A stretch of 64,000 nucleotides of DNA from Methanocella sp. PtaU1.Bin125 (GTDB taxonomy: Archaea > Halobacteriota > Methanocellia > Methanocellales > Methanocellaceae): NCBI GenBank assembly GCA_002067315.1, contig MVRA01000044.1:20100-84099 (forward strand), in the 5' to 3' direction. The translations under genes were made by a program, and so were the position numbers. Shown here in pieces: positions 23,222 to 31,480 of the stretch (within the stretch, counting starts at the first letter, position 1; every line of letters starts with the position of its first letter). The notes beneath the pieces are model-generated. The model worked only from the letters and a program-made list of their open reading frames with translations, did no database searches and had not been told where the DNA came from.

Positions 23222-24202
23222 TCATGTTACACCGGTTTTTATGTCGTTATCGGACTTTTTGGCATACAGCTCAGGATGTATGGTCTCCGCCATCATCCTG
23301 GCCGCTGCCCCCATCCTCGGCCCGGGCCTGCCGGCCAGGTCATAGTCGACGGAATAGACCTTGCCGTTCTTCACGGCGGCCAGGTCCTGCATCCACGGCT
23401 CTTTGCCATTGCGCAGGCTGTCGAAAGTCGTCACGGTCCAGCCGGTCAGCGGGACGATGATCATGTCAGGATCGGCCGCAGCGATTTCCGATGGCGTCAT
23501 TATGGGACCGGTCGCCACGTTGCGGCCGCCGGCTATCGCAATCAGGTCGCCCATATAGCCGTCTTTATCAGCCACGTAACAGGTATCGCCCGGGGTGATG
23601 ATCACGAGCACCGAGGGGATGCTGCTGTCATTGAGCCCTGAGGTTAGACTGGTCACATCCCGGACGTCGGCCCTCATGGTGTCCAGGAGCTGTTGCGCAC
23701 GGTCCGGAACGCCGAAAAGGTCCCCGAACATTTTGACGGTCCGGTATGTATCGGAGACGTTATCCGGGTGAGCGCTAAAGACCTTAATCTTAGCCGCGCA
23801 GAGGTTGCCCACCGTCGTCACGGGGGTGAACTGGCCGACCAGCACGAGGTCAGGCCGGGCTGCTATGACCGCGTCCTCGCTGACGTTGATCATGCCACCC
23901 ATCTTCGGCTTCGACTTCGCCTCATCCGGGTAGTCGCTGTAGACGTCCACGCCGACAATCCGATCTCCTAAGCCCAGGCCGTACAGGATCTCAGTATTCG
24001 ACGGCGCCAGCGAGACAACGCGCTGCGGCGGGCCGGCGAACGTCAGCGTCCGGTTCAGGTCGTCGGTCAGCGATACCGGGAACATCGTACCTGCGGCCTG
24101 TGTCGAGGCGTTTCCCCGGGGCGGGGAACTCGTGCAGCCGCTGACCATGACGATACATAGCAGTAAGGGTACGATGAAAATCAAGAGTTTGACGGGGGCC
24201 AT
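23222..24202 (-). CDS. BtuF-like periplasmic-type binding lipoprotein
   Basis: The 326-residue protein has a signal peptide ending in the lipobox VSGC with C23, so the mature protein is lipid-anchored outside the membrane. The binding fold has family landmarks RVVSLAPSNTEILYGLGLGD, VGVDVYSDYPDEAKSKPKMG and RPDLVLVGQF. Such proteins deliver cobalamin, haem or iron-siderophores to BtuCD/FecCD importers. Neither permease nor ATPase gene is adjacent, so it is an orphan here and must use components encoded elsewhere. No cobalamin riboswitch is seen upstream. Confidence 0.88.
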   Translation of the reverse strand: MAPVKLLIFIVPLLLCIVMVSGCTSSPPRGNASTQAAGTMFPVSLTDDLNRTLTFAGPPQRVVSLAPSNTEILYGLGLGDRIVGVDVYSDYPDEAKSKPKMGGMINVSEDAVIAARPDLVLVGQFTPVTTVGNLCAAKIKVFSAHPDNVSDTYRTVKMFGDLFGVPDRAQQLLDTMRADVRDVTSLTSGLNDSSIPSVLVIITPGDTCYVADKDGYMGDLIAIAGGRNVATGPIMTPSEIAAADPDMIIVPLTGWTVTTFDSLRNGKEPWMQDLAAVKNGKVYSVDYDLAGRPGPRMGAAARMMAETIHPELYAKKSDNDIKTGVT

Positions 24203-24572
24203 CCTGGACGCTCCTGGCTGTTTGCCTTAACCACTTCGACGCCCGGGGCTTTATCGGTTATCGACAATAAAAACGGAAAAGAGGCCAGGGGGCCAAGAGA
24301 AGCCGCCAAGGATCCAAGAAGAGGGCCCAAGACGCCACTGTAGAAACTAAGAGGCGCCAGGGCGCCAAGTATATTTTTAGATCAAGAGTCCAAGTAGCCA
24401 AGTTGTTGTACTGGATAACTAGAATCGCATTAATCAGGCTCCTGGAGACTTGGCTACTTGAAACTAAAAAATACACTTGGCGCCCTGGCGCCTCTTAGTT
24501 TCTACAGTGGCGTCTTGGCCTCTCTTCTTGGAAACTTGGCGTCTTCTCTTGGAAACTTGGCGGCTTGCGTGC
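24203..24572. other. Gap holding a family E inverted repeat
   Basis: The 370 bases between btuF-like and the ABC gene are mostly the family E inverted repeat (24287-24570). The remaining 80 bases next to the btuF start must hold its promoter; I see only weak A/T-rich sequence there. Confidence 0.6.
24287..24570. repeat. Family E long inverted repeat
   Basis: The left arm (24287-24402) contains CCAAGACGCCACTGTAGAAA, CTAAGAGGCGCCAGGGCGCC and AAGTAGCCAAG. The right arm (24449-24570) is its imperfect reverse complement, with only a few mismatches and small gaps. The loop is about 46 bases. A nearly identical left-arm sequence is at 62605-62662. The arms are built from CCAAG and GGCGCC words. Confidence 0.85.
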
Positions 24573-26516
24573 TCAGCTGGCGTCGCCGGGTGTCCGGCCG
24601 TTGTCGGTGTCGCCGCGGCCCTGTTCGAAGGCGAGCAGCGTGCCGAAGATGCCTTTCTTCGCGGCGAGCTCTTCGCGGGTGCCGGTCTGGACGACACGGC
24701 CTCCTTCGATGACGATGATCCGGTCGGCGATCTCGGTCAGGGACATGCGATGGGAGATGATGAAGGTGGTCTTGCCTTTCATGAGCTCGTCCAGCGAGTC
24801 TTTCAGGTACATCTCCGTCTCCGGGTCGATCGCGGAGGTCGGCTCGTCGAGGATCAGGAGGGGGGTGTCCTTGAGGAACGCGCGGGCGATGGAGATGCGT
24901 TGCCGCTGACCGACGGACAGCTTCGTTCCCCGCTCGCCGATCAGTGTCTCGTAGCCCCGGGGCAGTGTCTCCACGAACTCGTGGATGTGCGCCTTCTTCG
25001 CGGCGCGTACGACGTCCTCCTTCGAAGCGTCGGGCCGGCCGTACTTGATGTTGTTCTCCACGGTGTCGTTGAACAGGAAGATGTCCTGCGAGACGATGCT
25101 GATCTGCTGCCGCAGCCAGGCGTGGTTCAGCTCTTCCAGGCCGGTGCCGTCCAGCGTGATGCGGCCTGACCCGGGCACGTACAGCTTCAACAGCAGGCTG
25201 ACCAGCGTCGACTTGCCGGCGCCGCTGTGGCCGACCAGCGCCACTGTCTCCCCGGGCTTCACGTCGAAGCTCACGTCCCGGAGCACCAGGGGCTTCCCTG
25301 CCTCGTAGGCGAAGGACACGTCCTCGAACCGGATGGCGCCATCGACGCGCGACGGCTGCTTCAGCGGCCGGTCTCGCTCCTCCCACTCGAACTCGGGGGC
25401 GACGCTGAACATCTCCTTCAGCCGGTCCATGGACGCGAACACCGGCTGGAAGGTGAGGTACGTGTAGAACAGCGTGTTGACCGCGGCGGACAGGAACACG
25501 ATGTACGACAGGAAGGTAACGTAGTCGCCCAGTGTCATGGCGCCGGCCTGGATGTCCGCGGCGCCGACGATCATGATGACCAGCAGCAGCCCGAACATGG
25601 TGCCCCGCATGAACGTGGCGGCCATCGTCATCAGCACGTATTTGCTGATGCGGGCGTTGACCACGTCGCGCAGCCGTTCGGATACTTTGCCGATCTCCGT
25701 CTTTTCGGTCGCGTACGACTTGACCAGTTCCGCGCCTGAAATCGCCTCCTGCATGCTCTGCGAGACCGCGGCGCTCGACTCGCGCTCCCGGTAGCTGAGC
25801 GCCCGGATGCGGGTCGAGAACACGAGCCGGATGATCAGGTAGGCGGGAATGGCGACCGCGATGACGAGGGCCAGCTTCGCGTTCATCGACAGCAGGATGG
25901 CGATGCCGAAGACGAGGTAGAACGCGCTGGAGATGATCTGGGTCAGGGCGTCCGAGAACATATACTGGAGCATGCCCACGTCGTCCGATACCCGGGACAT
26001 GAGGTAGCCGGTCTGCTTGTTCTTGATGAACGACAGGGGAAACCGCAGGACGTGATCGAACAGGCTGGTCTGCAGGTTGAAGGTCAGCTCCTGCTGGTAT
26101 ACGGCCGTGAGATAGCCCTGAATCCCGTAGAGCACGCCGTAGGATATGCCCGCGACGATCAGCCCGAGGATGATGAACTGGATGGAGCCCAGCATCTCGA
26201 TGGCCCGGGGCACGAACCAGTCCATGCCGATCATGGAAAGCAGGCCTGCCAGCCCGTCGTAGCCGGTCTTTAATATGACGAAGTCGATGAACACCTTGCT
26301 GGTGAGCGGCACCACCGCCCGCATGGCCGTGGTGATCATGACCAGGATGAGGCTGACGGCGCCGATCTTCCAGATCGGGCGCACGAACCGGAAAAAGTAT
26401 CCCAGGTCGCGGAACTTGAACATGACCTTAGGGGGTGCGGGAGCCTGGAGCACAGATTTCGTCCGGGCAATAAACTGATTAAGCCTGTCTATGAGAGCAT
26501 GGAATGGGATGAACAT
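24573..26516 (-). CDS. ABC transporter, fused permease and ATPase (exporter type)
   Basis: This 647-residue half-transporter has an N-terminal membrane domain with six helices (about residues 50-370). The ATPase domain has Walker A GHSGAGKST, Q-loop SQDIFLF, signature LSVGQRQR (a variant of LSGGQ), Walker B LLILDEPTS and switch His in IISHRMS. It would work as a homodimer, exporting lipids, peptides or drugs. Typing beyond that is not possible. The start used precedes a soluble amphipathic stretch; another start just before VMFKFRDLGYF would also be reasonable. No partner gene is adjacent. Confidence 0.92.
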   Translation of the reverse strand: MFIPFHALIDRLNQFIARTKSVLQAPAPPKVMFKFRDLGYFFRFVRPIWKIGAVSLILVMITTAMRAVVPLTSKVFIDFVILKTGYDGLAGLLSMIGMDWFVPRAIEMLGSIQFIILGLIVAGISYGVLYGIQGYLTAVYQQELTFNLQTSLFDHVLRFPLSFIKNKQTGYLMSRVSDDVGMLQYMFSDALTQIISSAFYLVFGIAILLSMNAKLALVIAVAIPAYLIIRLVFSTRIRALSYRERESSAAVSQSMQEAISGAELVKSYATEKTEIGKVSERLRDVVNARISKYVLMTMAATFMRGTMFGLLLVIMIVGAADIQAGAMTLGDYVTFLSYIVFLSAAVNTLFYTYLTFQPVFASMDRLKEMFSVAPEFEWEERDRPLKQPSRVDGAIRFEDVSFAYEAGKPLVLRDVSFDVKPGETVALVGHSGAGKSTLVSLLLKLYVPGSGRITLDGTGLEELNHAWLRQQISIVSQDIFLFNDTVENNIKYGRPDASKEDVVRAAKKAHIHEFVETLPRGYETLIGERGTKLSVGQRQRISIARAFLKDTPLLILDEPTSAIDPETEMYLKDSLDELMKGKTTFIISHRMSLTEIADRIIVIEGGRVVQTGTREELAAKKGIFGTLLAFEQGRGDTDNGRTPGDAS

Positions 26517-26708
26517 GAGAGTATTTCTTTCCTCGCCGATCTATTCGCGGGTCCTGACGATCAGGATAAGGTCGCCCGGGATTAATTAGTTTCTCTCGCA
26601 GGTAAGCGGAAACGCCAGAGGCAGTCGTGTATGTACAGGTTAATTAATAGAGACGGATAGATAATGTTATGCCATCTCTTTCCTAATTACATGTAACGGT
26701 GGAGACTC

Positions 26709-27149
26709 ATGAGCGGCAAAGAAGAAGACATGATCGCTTATTGCGGGCTGTATTGCAACGACTGCCCGAACCATAAGGGCGAGATCGCCGACCTGGCCCG
26801 GGACCTGCGAAAGAAGTTGCGGGAGACGAAGTTCGAGCGCACGGCGGTGGCACTGGCGCCGGTCTTCAAAGAGTACGCCGATTACGACAGATGCTATGCG
26901 ACGCTCGGCGCCATGGTCCGCATGCGCTGCGGCAGGGGATGCCGCAATGGCGGGGGCAACCCGGGCTGCAAAATCCGGAGCTGCGCGGTGAAGAAAGGCC
27001 TGGACGGCTGCTGGGAATGCGGAGACTTCGAGTCCTGCGTGAAGTTCGCCTTCCTCAAGACAGTCCACGGCGACGCCTGCCAGCTGAACCTGCGCCGGCT
27101 GGCGAAGAAAGGCAAGGCCGCCTTCGTCGAAGGGAAAAGGGACTGGTAG
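26709..27149 (+). CDS. DUF3795 cysteine-rich protein
   Basis: This 146-residue protein begins with the family hallmark MIAYCGLYCNDCPNHKG and continues with further cysteine groups (RCGRGCRNGGGNPGCKIRSC, then GCWECGDFESC). About a dozen cysteines in four clusters suggest iron-sulfur or zinc binding. DUF3795 proteins are frequent in methanogens and clostridia; function unknown. GGTGGAG lies shortly before the ATG at 26709. An in-frame ATG at 26730 is the alternative start. Confidence 0.85.
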   Translation: MSGKEEDMIAYCGLYCNDCPNHKGEIADLARDLRKKLRETKFERTAVALAPVFKEYADYDRCYATLGAMVRMRCGRGCRNGGGNPGCKIRSCAVKKGLDGCWECGDFESCVKFAFLKTVHGDACQLNLRRLAKKGKAAFVEGKRDW

Positions 27150-27264
27150 CAGAGATCGGCGTAAAAAGAAACGGGGGGACACCCCGGCAGGTGATAATGG
27201 CCGGCGGGCAATCCGGCGCTGCCCCGCCAGTACCCGCGTACGCGCGAAGGCGCAACAGCGAGAG

Positions 27265-27915
27265 CTATTTTACAAGATCGCTCTGGTTGGCCAGCAACAG
27301 GTACTCTCTCGCCCGCTCCTCGTCCATCGTCTCGAACTCTTCGTAGTACTGGCCCACCGCCTCGAAGTCGTCCGGCGCCTGAAGATAGACCAGCGGGGCC
27401 ACCAGCTTCAGCTCGTCCACGATCTCGGCCGGCAGCACCGGCGTGACGATCACGACCTCGGAGGGCCCCTGGTCGCGGATGGCCTCGACCGCGGCGATCA
27501 TGGTGGCGCCGGTGGCGATGCCGTCGTCGACGAGGAACACGGTCCGGCCGAACAGCTTCGGGAAGCTGCCCAGGCCGACGCGCAGCTCGTCCAGCATCCG
27601 GTTCATCTCGCCCATGATCTTCCCGGCCTCGCCGCCGATGTACTCCCGGGAGATCTGGAGCCGGTCGACCAGGCCCTGGTCGATCATCACGGCGCCGTTC
27701 CAGGTGACCGCGCCGATGGCCATCTCGGGATTGAAGGGCGCGCCGATCTTCTTGGCCATGACCAGGTCCAGCGGCGCCTTGAACGCCAGGGCGATCTCGT
27801 AGCCTACCGGGATCCCGCCCCGTGGAATGGCCAGCACGATGACGTCCCGGCCCTTATAGGCCTGCAGCTCCCTGACCAGCCGTTTTCCAGCATCCGATCG
27901 GTTCGTGAACTTCAT
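27265..27915 (-). CDS. Phosphoribosyltransferase-family protein (COG1926 type)
   Basis: The 216-residue type I phosphoribosyltransferase fold has the PRPP-binding motif VFLVDDGIATGATM at residues 126-139, preceded by AIPRGGIPVGYEIA (29-42) and MAKKIGAPFNPEMAIGAV (53-70), as in the predicted phosphoribosyltransferases of COG1926. The base or acceptor is unknown; these proteins are not classical purine salvage enzymes. It is followed upstream on the same strand by a hypothetical gene, 19 bp away. Confidence 0.88.
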   Translation of the reverse strand: MKFTNRSDAGKRLVRELQAYKGRDVIVLAIPRGGIPVGYEIALAFKAPLDLVMAKKIGAPFNPEMAIGAVTWNGAVMIDQGLVDRLQISREYIGGEAGKIMGEMNRMLDELRVGLGSFPKLFGRTVFLVDDGIATGATMIAAVEAIRDQGPSEVVIVTPVLPAEIVDELKLVAPLVYLQAPDDFEAVGQYYEEFETMDEERAREYLLLANQSDLVK

Positions 27916-27934
27916 GCTATCGCGCCCACAGGCT

Positions 27935-28345
27935 TCAGGCCGTCGCCTCGCCGGTCCTCGCCGGACGCTTCAGCCCCTTGATCATCTCGGAAAGCGTCAC
28001 GGTCGTGATGTACTTGTGAAGCTGGAGAAACCCGCCGATGCGGTCGAACGCCTTTACCTTGCCCTGGATGGACTTCTGTGTCGCGTCGTCGGGCACCACG
28101 AAGATCAGGTGGTCGCAGTCCGACCACAGCGAGCACATGGCGTTTTCCGTGATCAGGTCGGGCGCCACGTCGCCGCTGAACGGAATGATCTGCACGGCGA
28201 ACTTCATCTCCGGCAGGTTCGGATGTTCCTGCCGGGACCATACCTGGGCGATGTTGCCAACCCCGAGGTTCACGTTGTGCTCAATCTTGTAGCCCAGCGT
28301 GCTGCCCACGTCCTCACAGGCCGCGTCCATGCTTGGAAAGTCCAT
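27935..28345 (-). CDS. Hypothetical protein
   Basis: The 136-residue protein is not recognised. It is soluble, with mixed alpha/beta composition and a central hydrophobic strand HLIFVVPDD, which suggests a Rossmann-like or restriction-endonuclease-like core with too few markers to name. It begins near MDFPSMDAACEDVGSTLG and ends in a basic tail. Codon use matches neighbours, and it lies 19 bp before the phosphoribosyltransferase gene on the same strand, so the two are probably co-transcribed. Confidence 0.7.
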   Translation of the reverse strand: MDFPSMDAACEDVGSTLGYKIEHNVNLGVGNIAQVWSRQEHPNLPEMKFAVQIIPFSGDVAPDLITENAMCSLWSDCDHLIFVVPDDATQKSIQGKVKAFDRIGGFLQLHKYITTVTLSEMIKGLKRPARTGEATA

Positions 28346-28535
28346 GACTCACTCTACCTCCGGCTATTCCTCTTCGATGTCCCGTAAATAGAAATACGGA
28401 CGCATTGAAAAAGAACTTGCCAAATGAAGTAGCGGGAAGACGGTGGACGGCGGCGCCTGCGTACAGCCGATGGCCGCGGTTTATTTTGATGAGTATTAAT
28501 ACCCCGCGGCAACAATCAATAATGGAGTGAAATGC

Positions 28536-28913
28536 ATGGCAGGCGTGGGCAGGAGGTCCGATTTCGGAAAGCCCGACTATGACACGAACGCGGATGTGGA
28601 GAACCGTCTGGATACGACCGATCCGCTGATCGACCTGGCTCTGCCTTACGAGGGGAAGATCAAAGCCCTGATGGACCGGGGCATGACGCGAGAGCAGGCC
28701 GAGGACTGGGTCGACCACGCGATGCAGGATGCCCGGGAGCGGGAGTTCCGCAAGAGAGAAATGCTCGAGGAGCAGACGCGGTTCCGAAAAGAGATCGGCG
28801 ACCTGAAGCACTGTACGGCCGTCGACGAGAGCTGCATCCCGACCGGGCCGGAAGACGAGCCCGAGAAGGCCCGGCATATCAGCGAGAGACATGGGCCGCT
28901 GCCGGAAAAATGA
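28536..28913 (+). CDS. Hypothetical charged protein
   Basis: The 125-residue protein is soluble and very rich in Glu, Asp, Arg and Lys, with a helical middle (GMTREQAEDWVDHAMQDARE, then a heptad-like EREFRKREMLEEQTRFRKEI). Two cysteines lie near the C-terminus (HCTAVDESC). I do not recognise it. The ATG at 28536 is preferred over the GTG at 28527 because GGAG lies eight bases upstream. A TTTTGATGAGTATTAATA region (28483-28500) may be its promoter. Confidence 0.65.
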   Translation: MAGVGRRSDFGKPDYDTNADVENRLDTTDPLIDLALPYEGKIKALMDRGMTREQAEDWVDHAMQDAREREFRKREMLEEQTRFRKEIGDLKHCTAVDESCIPTGPEDEPEKARHISERHGPLPEK

Positions 28914-28982
28914 TTATTTTACTCGACGAAAGTCTGTGAGAGAGGGATTGCTGTCTATCCATGGCCTTGTATCGGTACACGG

Positions 28983-29130
28983 AGCGCGGTTAAAGGCCGC
29001 AGAGACCGCAGAGGAGCGTGCATAGCACGCTGCAGGGCGCAGAGATCGCAGCAACTTATTAGTTTAACGCTATCCGATATCTAAAAAGTAACCGCGCTTT
29101 CTGCGCCCCGCTGCGGTCTCTGCGGCCTTT
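28983..29130. repeat. Interrupted inverted repeat with nested hairpin between convergent genes
   Basis: AAAGGCCGCAGAGACCGCAG (28992-29011) pairs perfectly with 29111-29130, and GGGCGCAG (29035-29042) with CTGCGCCC (29101-29108). Between the left blocks is the hairpin AGCGTGC-ATA-GCACGCT (29015-29031). AGCGCGGTTA (28983-28992) can also pair with 29089-29098. It separates convergent genes and may terminate both. Architecture matches 13575-13707, with a different sequence. Confidence 0.8.
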
Positions 29131-29189
29131 TACTGTGCTGCCGTTCGTTACGCATTTTTAGACAACAATATAGTCCACTTCTTCATGTC

Positions 29190-29861
29190 TCAGGGCTTTA
29201 GCATTTCCAGGAAAAACTTGATGTGCGCGGTGCCCTCGTCCCGGGTCCGGGACTGCAGCTTTTCGGCCTCGTCGTCGCTGAAGAGCAGCAGGTACCGCAG
29301 GTACGTGTAGACGTGGAACGCGTGATACTCCCGGGCCAGGACGACAGGATCCGTGCGACGGATCATCCCCCGGTCCATCATCGCGCGAAAGGCCTTTTCC
29401 CAGAAGCGGGCCGGCTTCTCCAGCATCTCCCGCTCGAAGAAGCTGCGGATCATCGCGTTGCGGTAGACCTCCATGGCGATCATGCGCCACACCTTCCGCA
29501 GCCGGGGCGCCTGCAGCCGGTCCTCGAACTGCCTGTCCGCCGCGGCCATGAGCCCCGCGGGGCCGAGGGTGCCCAGGTAGGTCTCGATGAGCGCGGTCTC
29601 GTCTTTCGTCCCCGCCTTCGCCAGCTCAGTGATGAAAAACGAGAGGATATTCTGCAATATTTCGTCTTTACCTTTGAAGTGACTGTAAATCGAGCTTTTC
29701 CTGATGCCGACCGCGGCCGCGATGTCCTGCATGGACACCGCTTCGTAGCCTTTCTTTGAGAAGAGGTCGATGGCTGTATCAAGAATTTTTTGCCTGGTGC
29801 CCGGCTGATCGACACCCCGGACCGCGAGAGCGGGGGGTGACTCGCCGCTATCTGCACTCAA
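29190..29861 (-). CDS. TetR-family transcriptional regulator
   Basis: The 223-residue protein has a TetR HTH at about residues 22-68 (TRQKILDTAIDLFSKKGYEA, then MQDIAAAVGIRKSSIYSHFK) and a C-terminal helical ligand domain. It would repress its own promoter and perhaps others until a small hydrophobic ligand binds. Two copies of an operator-like sequence lie directly upstream, on both sides of its presumed TATA region. The DUF373 gene lies further upstream on the same strand and reads toward it. Confidence 0.93.
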   Translation of the reverse strand: MSADSGESPPALAVRGVDQPGTRQKILDTAIDLFSKKGYEAVSMQDIAAAVGIRKSSIYSHFKGKDEILQNILSFFITELAKAGTKDETALIETYLGTLGPAGLMAAADRQFEDRLQAPRLRKVWRMIAMEVYRNAMIRSFFEREMLEKPARFWEKAFRAMMDRGMIRRTDPVVLAREYHAFHVYTYLRYLLLFSDDEAEKLQSRTRDEGTAHIKFFLEMLKP

Positions 29862-29879
29862 AATAGACCATCCACCTTA

Positions 29880-29948
29880 CTACCGAACGGTAGGTAGTCA
29901 AAACATATAAGCTTTTTGCCTGACATCCTGCTTCCGACCGTTCGGTAG
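29880..29948. promoter_or_regulatory. Paired TetR operator candidates
   Basis: CTACCG-AA-CGGTAG (29880-29893) and ACCGTTCGGTAG (29937-29948, the reverse complement of CTACCGAACGGT) lie 57 bp apart, centre to centre approximately. The A/T-rich stretch between them (AACATATAAGCTTTTT, 29901-29916) can serve as tetR promoter. The repetition of a 12-bp word in opposite orientation makes this a strong operator candidate. Confidence 0.75.
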
Positions 29949-30115
29949 TTTACCTGAATAATAATATAGAAAGATGCCTGAAGACGATAAAAACTGGCAG
30001 ACAGGCGCTAACGCACGCATGATTGACATGCATATCGATCGGCCCGGGGTCAGATAGCCGGTATCTGATGTTGATGGCGTTACCGTCTATCTGGTGCCGA
30101 CCTGTATGGTCTTGC

Positions 30116-31213
30116 TTAAAAATCGATGATCTCGACGGTCCGGTACTGGGTGAGGTTACGGACGTACCGGGAGAACTGCACGCCGATGAAGCTGACGACG
30201 ATCGCGGCCGCGATCCCGATACCCAGGCTTTTCACCGCTTCCGGCATCCGGCCCTGCATTTCCAGTATGTAGCTGGTGCCGCCCCAGACCAGCGTGCCCA
30301 TGGCGATCAGGAAGAACGGGGTGGCCAGGTACTTGTACAGCGCTTCGCTCTCCTCCGAGTAGGCGTCGACGATCCAGCCGATGACGATCGCCAGCAGCGC
30401 CGCGACAAACCACCAGATGGCCGAGTTGAAGAAAACTGCGCCGAGCGTGATGATGCCCGGCTGGGAGATCGCGTTGACCACGATGTCCAGCACAGCGAGG
30501 GAACCGCGCACGAAGGCCATGATGATCAGGATGAGCGAGATCAGGTAGGTGACGAAGGTCAGTTTCGCCTCCTGGAAGGACTTGCGCAGGTTGAAGATGA
30601 ACGTCTCGAGCAGGCTGTCCAGGCTCAGCCCTTTGTAAAGCAGGTAAGAGCCGATCAGCGTGGCGATGGCCACGGGCGCGGCGTTGGCGTTGCCCAGCAG
30701 CGTCGAGGCCGCGTATACGAGAAACGTAACGCCCAGCGGAATGAAGATGACACGGGCTACCTTGGGGTCGTTGATCAGTTCCTTGATAATGTAATATGTG
30801 CTCTCGAGGTTCTGTGCCTGCTTGACTACGACGCGCTTCACCGACTCTATCCGGACCCTCGACTGGAGAATCGGCATGACGGACTCGTCCTCGGCGCCGT
30901 CACTGACCAGGATCGCCCGCTCGGTCGGGTACTTGAGCAGGATGTCGTCGAGCTGCTGGGCGACGGCACGGTCTGACTTCAGGCCGAGGTCGCGGTGGCC
31001 GGCGATGCATACGACTTCCACATCCATGCCCTCGGAGCGGAGCTCGTCGTAGGCGTTGATGCCGCCATAGATAGTGTTGACGTCCGAGTCTTCCGGATCG
31101 GCTGCGCCCAGCCGGGCCGCGGCGTCCAGGCACGCTTCCCGGCCGATGACCGGGCTTTTGACGCCTGCCTTGACCCCGATATCGTCGTCTTTGTCGATAC
31201 AGATGATGAGCAT
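30116..31213 (-). CDS. DUF373 family membrane protein
   Basis: The 365-residue protein begins with the family start MLIICIDKDDDIGVKAGVKS. A soluble N-terminal domain of about 150 residues (including SDVNTIYGGINAYDEL and ILVSDGAEDESVMPIL) is followed by six to seven membrane helices. DUF373 is an archaeal family of unknown function. I chose the start at 31213 from the family N-terminus; an in-frame start 21 codons further upstream gives a hydrophobic leader that relatives lack. A TTTATAAT box on the minus strand near 31281-31290 fits a short leader. Confidence 0.85.
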   Translation of the reverse strand: MLIICIDKDDDIGVKAGVKSPVIGREACLDAAARLGAADPEDSDVNTIYGGINAYDELRSEGMDVEVVCIAGHRDLGLKSDRAVAQQLDDILLKYPTERAILVSDGAEDESVMPILQSRVRIESVKRVVVKQAQNLESTYYIIKELINDPKVARVIFIPLGVTFLVYAASTLLGNANAAPVAIATLIGSYLLYKGLSLDSLLETFIFNLRKSFQEAKLTFVTYLISLILIIMAFVRGSLAVLDIVVNAISQPGIITLGAVFFNSAIWWFVAALLAIVIGWIVDAYSEESEALYKYLATPFFLIAMGTLVWGGTSYILEMQGRMPEAVKSLGIGIAAAIVVSFIGVQFSRYVRNLTQYRTVEIIDF

Positions 31214-31480
31214 GTCCACGATGGTAACCCCGATGGCGGAATAAGGCGAACAAACGATTATTGCCGGTATCATCATAGCTTTGGTTCATTATAAATTTTC
31301 TCTCGGGTGCAAGCGCGACCGGCTCGCCCGGCCGGTCGCGTAAGCCTGTTATCCATGCCACTTATGCCTGACCGCCGGTACATTAATAGCAAGCTTTATC
31401 GTAACAGGGACGAACAGTGATCTATTTAAAAATAACCGGTGCCTGCCTGTGCAAATGCACGTGCACCAGCCTGTGATCTG

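Noticed and set aside
24203..24286. Cobalamin riboswitch before the BtuF-like gene
   Set aside because: No B12-box-like conserved core was found, and the gap is mostly the family E repeat.
24258..24712. Short frames with FYSGVLASLLGNLA-type peptides on both strands
   Set aside because: They come from family E repeat DNA. The same peptide appears wherever the repeat occurs, without a ribosome site.
29960..30060. Small plus-strand frame after the TetR operators as a divergent target gene
   Set aside because: It is under 30 codons, has no ribosome site or known motif, and overlaps undistinguished sequence.
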